In this document: positions 52,315 through 60,911 of the stretch, piece after piece
How positions within the stretch are numbered: the stretch's first letter is position 1
How the letters are laid out: the number at the start of each line of letters is the position of its first letter
Source of the DNA: Gammaproteobacteria bacterium
GTDB lineage: Bacteria; Pseudomonadota; Gammaproteobacteria; Pseudomonadales; Cellvibrionaceae
NCBI GenBank assembly: GCA_004173475.1
Contig: SEBU01000001.1
Span: forward strand, 682,001 to 746,000
Length of the DNA: 64,000 nt
Direction of reading: 5' to 3'
Notes under the pieces: generated by a model
Databases searched by the model: none
The model's input: only the letters and a program-made list of their open reading frames with translations
Told to the model about the DNA's origin: nothing
Program-made: the position numbers and the translations under genes

Positions 52315-53538
52315 CTAGCGTTGATTATCCTGCCTTTCCCGGCGCTGACTATCGCGATCTCTAGATCGATCTCCTCGATCACCATTGTGTTGCTTCTGCT
52401 CATCGCCTTGTCGCTCCTGTCGCTGCTGATCCCCTTGTTGCTGACGTCGTTGTTCTTCCTGGCGACGCTGATCATCCTGCTGGCGTCTTTGGTCCTCCTG
52501 ACGGCGCTGATCATCCTGCTGACGTCGTTGCTGCTCGTCTTGCTGACGCCGTTGATCTTCTTGACGACGCTGGTCATCTTGCTGATGTCTTTGCTGTTGT
52601 TGCTGGCGACGCTGATCGTCCTGTTGGCGTCTTTGATCCTGTTGACGACGTTGGTCATCCTGCCGGCGTTGATTTTCCTGCTGGCGGTGTTGATCCTGTT
52701 GCTGACGACGTTGATCTGCTTGTTGCTGTTCCTGCCGACGGTGTTCCTGCTGGCGCTGATCCTGTTCACGACGCCTTTGTTCTTGCTGTCTATTTTCCTG
52801 CTCACGTTGCTGTTGATGACGGCGTTCCTGTTGACGTTGTTCGTCTTCACGTTTCCGCTGTTGTTCGCGATCATCCTGCTGACGACGGTCATCGCGTCGA
52901 TGATCTCTATCACCCCACTGCTCGTTGCGCTGATTGTTGCGTTGATCATTACGGCGCTCATTTCGGTAATGGTCAGCCACCACTTGATTGCGCGGTTGAT
53001 AATGATAGTTTCGTTGCTGCAATTCACGCTGGCGATGAGCATCTGGATAACGGTCGCCGGAATAACGCCGTTGGTAACTTGGAAGCGGTGGAGGCTTGGG
53101 TACATTACGTCGATCCCATCTATCCCAACCGTGACGGTGGCGATGCCAATCCTGCCCCCAATGATCGTGCCAGTGCGGCGCAGCTTCGCGAGACCAGCCA
53201 TGGAAATATGAAGGAGGACGACGGTAATAACGCACCGGAACACGCAACACATAAACCGGAACTACATAAGGATCGACAAAACTCCATGGGCCGTTGTACC
53301 AAGAGCTGGCGTACCAGGAATCATCCTGATAAATCCAATAGAGTCCATCGTAGAAAAAATAATTAGAATCCATATGAGGTGCGTAATAAACGGGATAACC
53401 TCGGATAGGCACTAGATCCGGATACTCTCGTACATTTACACCAATACTTAAATTAGGTGAGCCGATGCTAACACTTACATCAGCGGCGCTCACATTAATT
53501 GCGTATAAAAAAGAAAAAAGAACGAGAAATTTGCGCAT
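52315..53538 (-). CDS. Secreted glutamine/arginine-repeat protein
   Basis: A 407-residue exported protein: signal peptide about 1-18 (NVSA), then a structured part (about 20-165) rich in Tyr/Trp/Pro (YYAPHMDSNYFFYDGLYWI, DDSWYASSWYNGPWSFVDP, VPVYVLRVPVRYYRRPP), a His/Trp-rich segment, and from about residue 170 a highly repetitive tail of 6-8 residue units (DDQRRQQ, EDQRRQQ, DEQQRRQQ). The N-terminal fold resembles small proteins often seen with the DUF3300 type. The repeats are also direct DNA repeats, so length may vary between strains. The function is unknown. A long hydrophobic frame on the opposite strand is only its antisense shadow. Confidence 0.78.
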   Translation of the reverse strand: MRKFLVLFSFLYAINVSAADVSVSIGSPNLSIGVNVREYPDLVPIRGYPVYYAPHMDSNYFFYDGLYWIYQDDSWYASSWYNGPWSFVDPYVVPVYVLRVPVRYYRRPPSYFHGWSREAAPHWHDHWGQDWHRHRHGWDRWDRRNVPKPPPLPSYQRRYSGDRYPDAHRQRELQQRNYHYQPRNQVVADHYRNERRNDQRNNQRNEQWGDRDHRRDDRRQQDDREQQRKREDEQRQQERRHQQQREQENRQQEQRRREQDQRQQEHRRQEQQQADQRRQQQDQHRQQENQRRQDDQRRQQDQRRQQDDQRRQQQQQRHQQDDQRRQEDQRRQQDEQQRRQQDDQRRQEDQRRQQDDQRRQEEQRRQQQGDQQRQERQGDEQKQHNGDRGDRSRDRDSQRRERQDNQR

Positions 53539-54247
53539 GTTATTTACTCAAATACCAGATGCCGATGTGTTTGATTGCGAAATTAATACCCAGGCCACGT
53601 GCTAACTTCGAAACACAGAAACCAGATTAAATTCTCCAACGGTGATGATTCGTGCAACTGGAAAATCCAATGAGACATAAATAGACGCCAAGGCATGAAT
53701 ACTACCTGAATACCCTTGATTCAAATGAACAGCGCTCGTAAAGCTTGCGTTAATCCACAATTTCAATCACATGATCGTTTCTGTGTGATTTGTTCGCGCA
53801 TCGTGCATCAATCTCGGAGTCGCATATCTGATGCTCGTTGATTATCGAAATATTTATCTGTTTTATTTTTATCCAAGAGTTCGTAATTAAACATCCGCCT
53901 CAAAGCATTAAAAAAAGTCGCGGAAAACAACGGAACTTTTACAATGTATAGCTTTCCAGAACTAACGCTGGTGAATAATGCTCAGGCATCCAGCGACTAC
54001 CTTATTTACTTGAGCTTATCTATACCTGAAATTTCATAATATGAAGGTAACGGATTAACAGGCTTGCGGCGTCGAAAAGGTAGTTAGCTTTTACATCCAC
54101 GTCTTAACTATTTCATTCTTAACAATAGTTTAAAAAAACATGCTGCCTGTTTGAGCATCTTCCTGTACCCTAACAGCGGCCAATCATCACGTACTAATAA
54201 TTCACTCACTGGCAAAACTGAAACCTCTTTTATCGAAGGAATTTTCC
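53539..54247. other. Intergenic region upstream of the exported methyltransferase
   Basis: 709 nt between divergent genes. An interrupted inverted repeat AATCACA ... TGTGATT (about 53764-53790, 12-nt centre) is the only symmetric feature. No gene and no strong promoter were recognised; an open frame at 54151 is only an out-of-frame overlap. Confidence 0.5.
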
Positions 54248-55057
54248 ATGAAAAAAATTTTAATCAGTGCTGTTTTAGCGTGCAGTTTTATTTTACCGGT
54301 ACACGCAGAAGACGCTTTGAAAACTGCTATTTCAGGATCACACCGCAGTGCAGAAAACGTAGCGCGTGACCCCGCACGCCACCCTTACGAAACACTAACT
54401 TTTCTTGGCATAAAACCTAACATGACAGTTGTTGAGCTTTCGCCAGGTGGAGGTTGGTACACGGAAATTCTCGCGCCTTACTTACGTAACAAAGGTAATT
54501 TAATTGCGGCGGGTGGTGATCCAGAATCATCTAGCGAATATGCGCGTAAAGGTGCAGCAGCATTTCGCCAAAAACTGGATGCGAACCCGGCTGTTTACGA
54601 CAAAGTAAAAGTTGGAATTTTTGAACCTGGCAATAAATATAAATTCGCGGCGCCAAACAGCGTTGATTTGGTACTTACTTTTCGCAATATTCACAATTGG
54701 GCCGGCGGTGGCGATGAGCAACTTACCACTGCATTCAAACAAGTATATGACTCATTAAAACCCGGTGGAGTTTTTGGTGTGGTTGACCATCGACTACCGG
54801 CAAACAAAGAAGCTAATTTAAAGTCTGGCTATTTACACGAGGCTTACGTTATTGCCCAGATCGAAAAAGCCGGTTTTAAACTAGCAGAAAAATCGGAAAT
54901 TAACGCAAATCCAAAAGATACCGCGGATCACAAAAGCGGAGTCTGGGCGTTGCCACCATCATTTGCCAATAAAGATGAAGACCGGGCAAAATACGCAGCG
55001 ATTGGTGAGAGTGACCGCATGACATTAAAGTTCGTCAAACCATCTGCTAAAAAATAA
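54248..55057 (+). CDS. Exported SAM-dependent methyltransferase-like protein
   Basis: A 269-residue protein with a clear signal peptide (about 1-20, LPVHA-ED) and a class I methyltransferase fold: motif I VVELSPGGGWYTEILAPYL (about 61-79), VDLVLTFRNIHNWAG, and the later motif LKPGGVFGVVDHRL. Such exported methyltransferase-like proteins occur in several proteobacteria; with no SAM in the periplasm their activity is unclear. AAGGA precedes the ATG at 54248. A terminator follows. It is not linked to an obvious substrate gene; gamma-glutamyltransferase follows downstream. Confidence 0.8.
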   Translation: MKKILISAVLACSFILPVHAEDALKTAISGSHRSAENVARDPARHPYETLTFLGIKPNMTVVELSPGGGWYTEILAPYLRNKGNLIAAGGDPESSSEYARKGAAAFRQKLDANPAVYDKVKVGIFEPGNKYKFAAPNSVDLVLTFRNIHNWAGGGDEQLTTAFKQVYDSLKPGGVFGVVDHRLPANKEANLKSGYLHEAYVIAQIEKAGFKLAEKSEINANPKDTADHKSGVWALPPSFANKDEDRAKYAAIGESDRMTLKFVKPSAKK

Positions 55058-55100
55058 AATGTGTTTCAGAAAATCTACCTCAAGATAGTTTTAGCAACGC

Positions 55101-55132
55101 AATAAGGAGGCATCATCGCCTCCTTATTTTCT
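55101..55132 (+). terminator. Intrinsic terminator of the methyltransferase gene
   Basis: AATAAGGAGGC (55101-55111), loop ATCATC, GCCTCCTTATT (55118-55128), then TTCTG; the stem is 11 bp. It ends 44 nt before the ggt start. Confidence 0.9.
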
Positions 55133-55175
55133 GTACCCGCCGTTCTCTCTCTGCAAACAAAAAATAGGAATTACT

Positions 55176-56867
55176 ATGAAAACCTGGTTGCTCGTTTTAA
55201 TTTCCTTAAGCTTTTCACAGTTCCTTCACGCCAAAGAACAAGCCCAACCAAATGCTTACGCACGAGTTAGTGTCGACGGGAAAGCAGCTATTGCTACTGT
55301 GAATCCTTATGCAAGCGGAATAGCAATGGATGTAATTGAGCGCGGCGGTAACGCAGTGGACGCTGCAATCGCAGCAGCGTTTACCCTAGGTGTTGTGGAC
55401 GGACAGAATTCTGGAATCGGCGGAGGCTGTTTCATATTAGTTCGTTTAGCCAATGGAAAAATTTTTGCAATTGATGGCCGCGAAATGGCACCTGCTGCCG
55501 CAAACCGGGATATGTTTTTAGTTAAAGGAAATGCAAATCCGGAATTAAGCCGCACTGGCGCCTTAGCCATTGGTATCCCAGGCTCGGTGATGGCATTACA
55601 TAAATTGCAACAGTTAGGTGGGACGTTAAAATTTAGCGATGTTGTTTTGCCCGCTGCAAATTTGGCTGAAACTGGATTCCCGATTTCTGCAACTGTGGCC
55701 GAACGTCTTGCATCAACAAGTTCGAAACTTGCGCTGTTTCCTGCGAGCGCTGAAATCTTTTTAGATAAAGATGGAAAACCTTTGCCAGCAAAAACACAAC
55801 TTCAACAAAAAGATTTGGCTGCAACTTACCGTGCAATTGCAAAACACGGCCCGAAATATTTTTACAAAGGCGACTTTGCCAAAAAAACTGCACAATGGAT
55901 GAAAGAAAACGGCGGTCTTATCACCAAGAAAGATTTTGAAAATTATCACGTTGAAATGCGTAAACCTGTGATATCAGAATTTTCGGGTTACACGCTTTAT
56001 GGTTTCCCACCACCCAGTTCTGGTGGAACTCATGTCGCGCAAATTTTAAATATTCTTGAACAATTTGATCTGAAAAATGCGACGTCCGAGTTGCGCTACC
56101 ATTTAATCGCGGAGGCAATGAAATTCGCATTTGCCGATCGAGCACAGTGGTTAGGCGATAGCGACTTTACCCAGGTGCCAGCGGGGCTAACAGATAAACG
56201 CTACGCAAAAATTATTGCATCCAAAATTAATCTAGAAAAAACTACTTCTGATATTAGTTTCGGAAATCCGGATGTCGATGTTGAAGCACTTATGAATAAA
56301 CACACAACTCACATTGCTGCTGCAGATCTAGCCGGTAATTGGGTTGCAATTACCTCGACTGTAAACACCAGTTTTGGCAGTAAAGTTGTTATCCCGGGAA
56401 CGGGTGTTGTAATGAATAATCAAATGGATGACTTTTCTGCGCAAATAGGCGCGAAGAATGCGTTTGGTTTGGTTGGCTCAAATGCAAACTCTGTTCAACC
56501 GGGCAAACGCCCGCTCTCTAGTATGAGTCCAACAATAATATTTAAGGATGGCAAACCTGTCATGACAGTAGGTGCAGCAGGCGGCCCCACTATTATTTCG
56601 CAAGTTGTTCAAACACTACTTTATACGCTCAATGACGGTGTAACCGCAGAACAGGCTATGGCTCAACCGCGAATTCATCAGCAATGGAACCCAAACCAAT
56701 TATTTGTTGAAGCTTCGATGTCAGATGCGGTTCAACAATCGTTAAAACAAAAAGGTCATGAGCTAAAAATTTGGCCAACGATGGGGGCAACCCAAGCTAT
56801 CCAACTAAGAGATGGAAAACTGGTACCGGTCGCTGAGCCCAGGGTAATTGCGCAAAATTCAAAGTAG
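55176..56867 (+). CDS. ggt: Gamma-glutamyltransferase (glutathione hydrolase)
   Basis: Periplasmic Ntn-hydrolase that cleaves gamma-glutamyl bonds of glutathione and self-processes into two subunits. The 563-residue protein: signal peptide about 1-19; ATVNPYASGIAMDVIERGGNAVDAAIAAAF (in parts) and DGQNSGIGGGCF; GREMAPAAA (Arg for gamma-carboxylate); FPPPSSGGTHVAQIL; the cleavage site and nucleophile Thr377 in NKHTTHIAAAD; NNQMDDFS; PLSSMSPTI. All key residues are present. AGGAA precedes the ATG at 55176. It is followed by a bidirectional terminator shared with GH62. Confidence 0.95.
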   Translation: MKTWLLVLISLSFSQFLHAKEQAQPNAYARVSVDGKAAIATVNPYASGIAMDVIERGGNAVDAAIAAAFTLGVVDGQNSGIGGGCFILVRLANGKIFAIDGREMAPAAANRDMFLVKGNANPELSRTGALAIGIPGSVMALHKLQQLGGTLKFSDVVLPAANLAETGFPISATVAERLASTSSKLALFPASAEIFLDKDGKPLPAKTQLQQKDLAATYRAIAKHGPKYFYKGDFAKKTAQWMKENGGLITKKDFENYHVEMRKPVISEFSGYTLYGFPPPSSGGTHVAQILNILEQFDLKNATSELRYHLIAEAMKFAFADRAQWLGDSDFTQVPAGLTDKRYAKIIASKINLEKTTSDISFGNPDVDVEALMNKHTTHIAAADLAGNWVAITSTVNTSFGSKVVIPGTGVVMNNQMDDFSAQIGAKNAFGLVGSNANSVQPGKRPLSSMSPTIIFKDGKPVMTVGAAGGPTIISQVVQTLLYTLNDGVTAEQAMAQPRIHQQWNPNQLFVEASMSDAVQQSLKQKGHELKIWPTMGATQAIQLRDGKLVPVAEPRVIAQNSK

Positions 56868-57035
56868 TATTTTGAATACATAGCGGTTCAAAAAAATAAG
56901 GCTTGATGCATGAACACCTAAGATGGGAATTGGCATTCGCGACAATTACAGTGAAGGAATAAACGAAATGATTAGAAACAAATACAAACAATCTTAATCA
57001 ACACACGAAAGTGAAATGACTGAAACCACTTAAAT

Positions 57036-57066
57036 AAATAAGGCGCCTTAAATAGGCGCCTTATTT
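57036..57066. terminator. Bidirectional terminator between ggt and the GH62 gene
   Basis: AAATAAGGCGCCT (57036-57048), loop TAAAT, AGGCGCCTTATTT (57054-57066): 13 bp perfect. It lies between convergent genes. There is no long U-tract beyond the AT-rich stem base. Confidence 0.75.
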
Positions 57067-57105
57067 ACAAATAAAGCTTTGACACTCTATTCAGTTTTAC
57101 GAGCA

Positions 57106-59106
57106 CTATCTTTGAAGTTTTAACACACCCAATTTGTAAGGGATTGTATTGTACTCTGAACTGGTGCCAGCTTGACCTTGATAAAGGAATTCTAAATTAC
57201 AAGGATCAATGGTCAACCTTTCGTCATAACCAGAGCGAATCAACTCACCATGGCTGATGCCGTCTGCCCACTTACCGCCAGGCCACGAAACGTTATTGTT
57301 GCCAGCAAACGGATTCGAATCAGTATCAGCGAGTGCTGTCCATGGGCCATCCAAACTGCTTGAGGTCCACGAGCGGAACATACGTGGTCCGCTTGGGTAT
57401 GCTTCAACCATCAACAAATATTTATTTTGGCCATCCAACTTATAAACGTTTGGTGCTTCAAACAAATATTGATTGCCATTGCCGCGATGATCTTCCATTA
57501 CTTTCGTATAGCCAGAGAAATTAGGGAAGTTTGCGATGGTAGTTTTGGACATGTATAACACACCGTCATCACGTGAGAAATATAAGTAACAATAGTTGGC
57601 ATCACAGATGTTCCAGAAATCCAATGCGTTAGTAGGTTCACCTTGCAGTAATTTCTTTTTCGCTGACCAGTTAGGTCTACTGATATCGTCAGTGGTTGAA
57701 TAAGCACCGCCCCATTGGGTGATCAAATACCACTTATTATGCGGACGGAAATAAAACACTTGCGGCGCAACGGAGTTTCCAACCGTAGTTCCATTCATTG
57801 AAATATGCTGAGCGCTTTGAGCGCTGCTCCAATCGGTAAAGCTGGTGTACATAGATTTGTACGAGCTGTCGTAGTACGTCGCGTACACATGATAGACGCC
57901 GTTATATTTCACAATTGATGGATCTTTAATTGATTTCCAACCTGAATTTTTTGGGCTGATAACCGGGCCGCTAGATACCCATTTCAACGGTGCTTTCAAA
58001 TCACAGACTGCGGATTGCGAGCTTGAAGAACTGCTAGTAGATGAACTGCTGGAAGATTTTGGATCGATTGTTCCAGTGTAAGTACCGATGTAAATCCAAT
58101 CGAGATCGAGATAATCAGTGCTGCCTACAGTCACGCGAATTTTTTGGTAGCCAGGTGCTAAATGTACTTTGCCAGCTGACCAAGTTTTGAATTCGCCCCA
58201 GGTAGAAACATTAGGTACAGCGAAAGATTCAATCAATGTAGTGCTGCATTGAGAAATCTTCAGAGTACGACCATCACCTACAGCGCCTGAGCGAATTGTT
58301 ACATCGTAATCGCCTTCAGTTTCAACATAAATGGTGTATTCCAACCACTCACCATTAGTCATCCAACCTACTGCGTTGCCACCGGTGATAGATTTGATAT
58401 CTACCGCTGTATCAGTTCTGTAAGCACCGCCTTCGTTAGTAGTGCTTGAATCAGAATAACCAGCTGGATCGAAATCTTCCGCCTGAACAGCGACCGGAAT
58501 TTTCGGTGCGTAAGTTTGGAACGCATTTGATTGCTGGCTTGGGCATGCGTTTGCAACAGAGCTGGCAACCGATGAGCTTGATCTCACGGACGATGACGCA
58601 ATTGAAGAACGCACCGAGCTAGACGCTACCGAACTTGGTGCGGCAGAACTTGGTCTTAAAGAACTTGATGCAACACTTGAACGAACAGAGCTTGCAGATG
58701 AGGTTGTGGCTCCGCACCCGGTTCCAGAAATTGTTGGGCGTTCAGCAGAGCCGCCATTTTTTTCACCTTGGAATCCAAACGAAACAGATTGGCCAGCCGC
58801 AATGTTTCCATTCCAGGATAGGTTGGATGCGCTGTAAGGATTGGTGCCAGAAATATTTGCGTTCCATCCACCGGCGATGCGATTGGTGGAATATTGCCAA
58901 TTCACATTCCAACCACTAATAGCAGAGGACGTATCATTTTTTATCGTAATACTTGCAGTGAATCCGTTACCCCATTCGTTATCGACTGAGTAGGTACAGC
59001 TTGCAGATGACGAAGTTGAATAAATTGCCATTGCAGCAACCAACATGGGACTCGTACGTTTGAGCGCACCCACCAGCGCGTCAAATGTTTTATTAATAGT
59101 TAACAT
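57106..59106 (-). CDS. Secreted alpha-L-arabinofuranosidase GH62 with CBM2 and CBM6
   Basis: Removes arabinose side chains from arabinoxylan. The 666-residue protein: signal peptide about 1-35; CBM2 about 37-131 (NEWGNGFTASITIKNDTSSA, exposed Trp residues); serine linker to about 185; CBM6 about 203-343 (VAVQAEDFDPAGYSDSST, YLDLDWIYIGTY); a second serine linker; GH62 about 370-666 with base Asp395 (IKDPSIVKY), Asp496 (LDFWN) and acid Glu550 (FEAPNVYKL). It follows the GH43 gene by about 95 nt on the same strand. CBM6 is nearly identical to that of the GH10 gene. In Cellvibrio japonicus a xylanase and an arabinofuranosidase with near-identical N-terminal regions are encoded by adjacent genes. 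Confidence 0.93.
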   Translation of the reverse strand: MLTINKTFDALVGALKRTSPMLVAAMAIYSTSSSASCTYSVDNEWGNGFTASITIKNDTSSAISGWNVNWQYSTNRIAGGWNANISGTNPYSASNLSWNGNIAAGQSVSFGFQGEKNGGSAERPTISGTGCGATTSSASSVRSSVASSSLRPSSAAPSSVASSSVRSSIASSSVRSSSSVASSVANACPSQQSNAFQTYAPKIPVAVQAEDFDPAGYSDSSTTNEGGAYRTDTAVDIKSITGGNAVGWMTNGEWLEYTIYVETEGDYDVTIRSGAVGDGRTLKISQCSTTLIESFAVPNVSTWGEFKTWSAGKVHLAPGYQKIRVTVGSTDYLDLDWIYIGTYTGTIDPKSSSSSSTSSSSSSQSAVCDLKAPLKWVSSGPVISPKNSGWKSIKDPSIVKYNGVYHVYATYYDSSYKSMYTSFTDWSSAQSAQHISMNGTTVGNSVAPQVFYFRPHNKWYLITQWGGAYSTTDDISRPNWSAKKKLLQGEPTNALDFWNICDANYCYLYFSRDDGVLYMSKTTIANFPNFSGYTKVMEDHRGNGNQYLFEAPNVYKLDGQNKYLLMVEAYPSGPRMFRSWTSSSLDGPWTALADTDSNPFAGNNNVSWPGGKWADGISHGELIRSGYDERLTIDPCNLEFLYQGQAGTSSEYNTIPYKLGVLKLQR

Positions 59107-59201
59107 AAGGTCTCTCCGTTAATTAACTCGGTTAAAAACAGCCAGCGTTTAGCCAGGCCGGATGAAAACAAAATTGCAAGAGTGCAGCGAGCTTAAATTT
59201 T

Positions 59202-60809
59202 TTATTCTGCCAAGCGGTAATAATCGAAATCCACATAACCACCTGAAGATTGACTCGCATAATTAAACAGCGCAAAACGGTAGCCCATAAAATGCTTCAG
59301 GTCATAAGTCATGCGCAGGGTATTGCCGATCACCGTCCAACTGGAACCATCGATACTGTAGTAAAATTTCGCTTGATCAATTTGGTTCCGAAAATCCATT
59401 TCAATTTTTAAATAAACACGATTTTGATAAAGTCCTATGCGGATAATTTCTTGTGGTACGCCCGACGTGTTATCCACCATTACAATCGCTTTGTTGCCGT
59501 TTGACTTGGCAACACCTACAAATCCATATCGCGCTTGTAATGCTCCCAAGCCAGCATAATCACCGTCTTTCATGCCAGCCGTTTCCATTGAAATTTGTGC
59601 AGAACCTTGAGGGCCGAATGTGCGTTGCGTAAGTGTGTTACGCGCATATTCAAACGTAGTATCTATGCGCTTTGTAGTCAGGCGTAAATAACCAGGCCTG
59701 CTCAATAAAGACCACCCACTATTATCGGGATTATGATTCCACTGCCATTGCAGCGGTAAGGAGGCTATACCTTGCGCGCCCTGGTTAAACTCATCCGATG
59801 CAACAACACCTGTTAACGCGGAATCTTCCACTGTGAAATTTAAATTTTTCGGGGTTTGCTCATTAACTCCCATTACTGGCCATCCGTTCTGCCAACTCAC
59901 AGGTACGAGATAAGGAGTCCGCCCTACTGCACCACTATCTTTAAATAAAAATGCATACCAATTACCACTGGGTGCATCAACAAAACCGCCTTGAGCTATA
60001 CCCTGATCCTGTAACGCAATTCGTCCTTCATAAATGCCTGTTAACGAACTCGCACGATAAATTAATTGTGTACGCCCTTTGCCGGACGGCCAGGCAATCA
60101 GGGATACATAGTAATAGCCATTGATTTTTTGAAGATGTGTTCCTTCCGCCTTCACAACAAAGCTGCTGCCTGCGATAGCTGAAGATTTAGGAATAATAGT
60201 TTGATTCAGTCCGCCCGATTTAATGGCCGATGCGTCTGAGGTTAATTCAATTAATTTAATATCGTCGCTGCCGTACGCGAGGAAAGCTCGGCCATTTTCA
60301 AAAAATAATGCGCAATCGTGATAAACCCCATCAAGGACGGATAAGTTCCAGGGGCCCTGCTCAATATTTTGAGTTTTATAGATGTAAGTTTTATTAGTTG
60401 TGTAAGAAAATGTACTCACGTAATAAATGCCATTGACGTAGCGAATGCTGCTCGCCCATGAACCTTTGCCATAAGCATTTTGGCCATTTTCTAAATTTAA
60501 TTGATTTGAATTTACGAGAGTGTTGTAAGCGTAATTAATTATTTTCCAATTAATTAAATCTGTCGATTTCATAATAGGCACACCAGGGCTCATGTGCATG
60601 GTTGTGCTACTCATAAAGTAGTTATTGCCTACGCGAATAACTGACGGATCGGGCACATCTGCCCAGATAACTGGATTGCTCGCTTCTTTTAGCGCAACAG
60701 CTAATGCACTACTAGTAACTGCACAAAGAAAACACGCTAACAATATCGCTAATTGAGAAATTACCTTTTTGCAGGCAATAGAATTCACTGAGGCTGATAA
60801 TTTATACAC
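59202..60809 (-). CDS. Secreted GH43 glycosidase (arabinofuranosidase or xylosidase type)
   Basis: A 535-residue exported enzyme without binding modules. Signal peptide about 1-38; five-bladed propeller with base Asp54 (DVPDPSVIRV), pKa-setting Asp165 (VYHDCALFF) and acid Glu222 (KAEGTHLQKI); then a C-terminal beta-sandwich (about 345-535) including FEYARNTLTQRTFGPQGSAQ and ending SGGYVDFDYYRLAE. This order matches the GH43 subfamily with arabinofuranosidase or exo-xylosidase activity. The start is a GTG (60807-60809) preceded by GAGG; no ATG is in a better place. It lies between GH10 and GH62, probably in one transcript. Confidence 0.85.
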   Translation of the reverse strand: MYKLSASVNSIACKKVISQLAILLACFLCAVTSSALAVALKEASNPVIWADVPDPSVIRVGNNYFMSSTTMHMSPGVPIMKSTDLINWKIINYAYNTLVNSNQLNLENGQNAYGKGSWASSIRYVNGIYYVSTFSYTTNKTYIYKTQNIEQGPWNLSVLDGVYHDCALFFENGRAFLAYGSDDIKLIELTSDASAIKSGGLNQTIIPKSSAIAGSSFVVKAEGTHLQKINGYYYVSLIAWPSGKGRTQLIYRASSLTGIYEGRIALQDQGIAQGGFVDAPSGNWYAFLFKDSGAVGRTPYLVPVSWQNGWPVMGVNEQTPKNLNFTVEDSALTGVVASDEFNQGAQGIASLPLQWQWNHNPDNSGWSLLSRPGYLRLTTKRIDTTFEYARNTLTQRTFGPQGSAQISMETAGMKDGDYAGLGALQARYGFVGVAKSNGNKAIVMVDNTSGVPQEIIRIGLYQNRVYLKIEMDFRNQIDQAKFYYSIDGSSWTVIGNTLRMTYDLKHFMGYRFALFNYASQSSGGYVDFDYYRLAE

Positions 60810-60859
60810 GATAAATACCTCAACGCAATTTTGACGCGAATAGAAACAAGGGGGTGGAA

Positions 60860-60887
60860 GATAACGCGTAATTTCTTACGCGTTATC
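60860..60887. other. 12-bp hairpin between the GH10 and GH43 genes
   Basis: GATAACGCGTAA (60860-60871), loop TTTC, TTACGCGTTATC (60876-60887). There is no U-tract on the minus strand (GATAACG ends into TTCCACC), so rather than a strong terminator it may stabilise the xylanase mRNA 3-prime end or allow processing. Confidence 0.55.
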
Positions 60888-60911
60888 CGTTTTACTCACT
60901 AGGATGAAAAA

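Noticed and set aside
52321-53211. 296-codon plus-strand frame that translates to a very hydrophobic, leucine/isoleucine-rich chain.
   Set aside because: It lies exactly antisense to the Q/R repeats (CAG/CGT codons read as CTG/ACG on the other strand), has no ribosome site and no family signature; the minus-strand gene has a signal peptide and is the better call.
52296-53252. 318-codon minus-strand frame in another phase of the Q/R gene.
   Set aside because: Off-frame translation of the repeat DNA; serine/asparagine/isoleucine-rich with no start signal.
53764-53790. Inverted repeat AATCACA ... TGTGATT as a CRP site.
   Set aside because: The half-sites are separated by 12 nt rather than 6, so it does not match a CRP operator.
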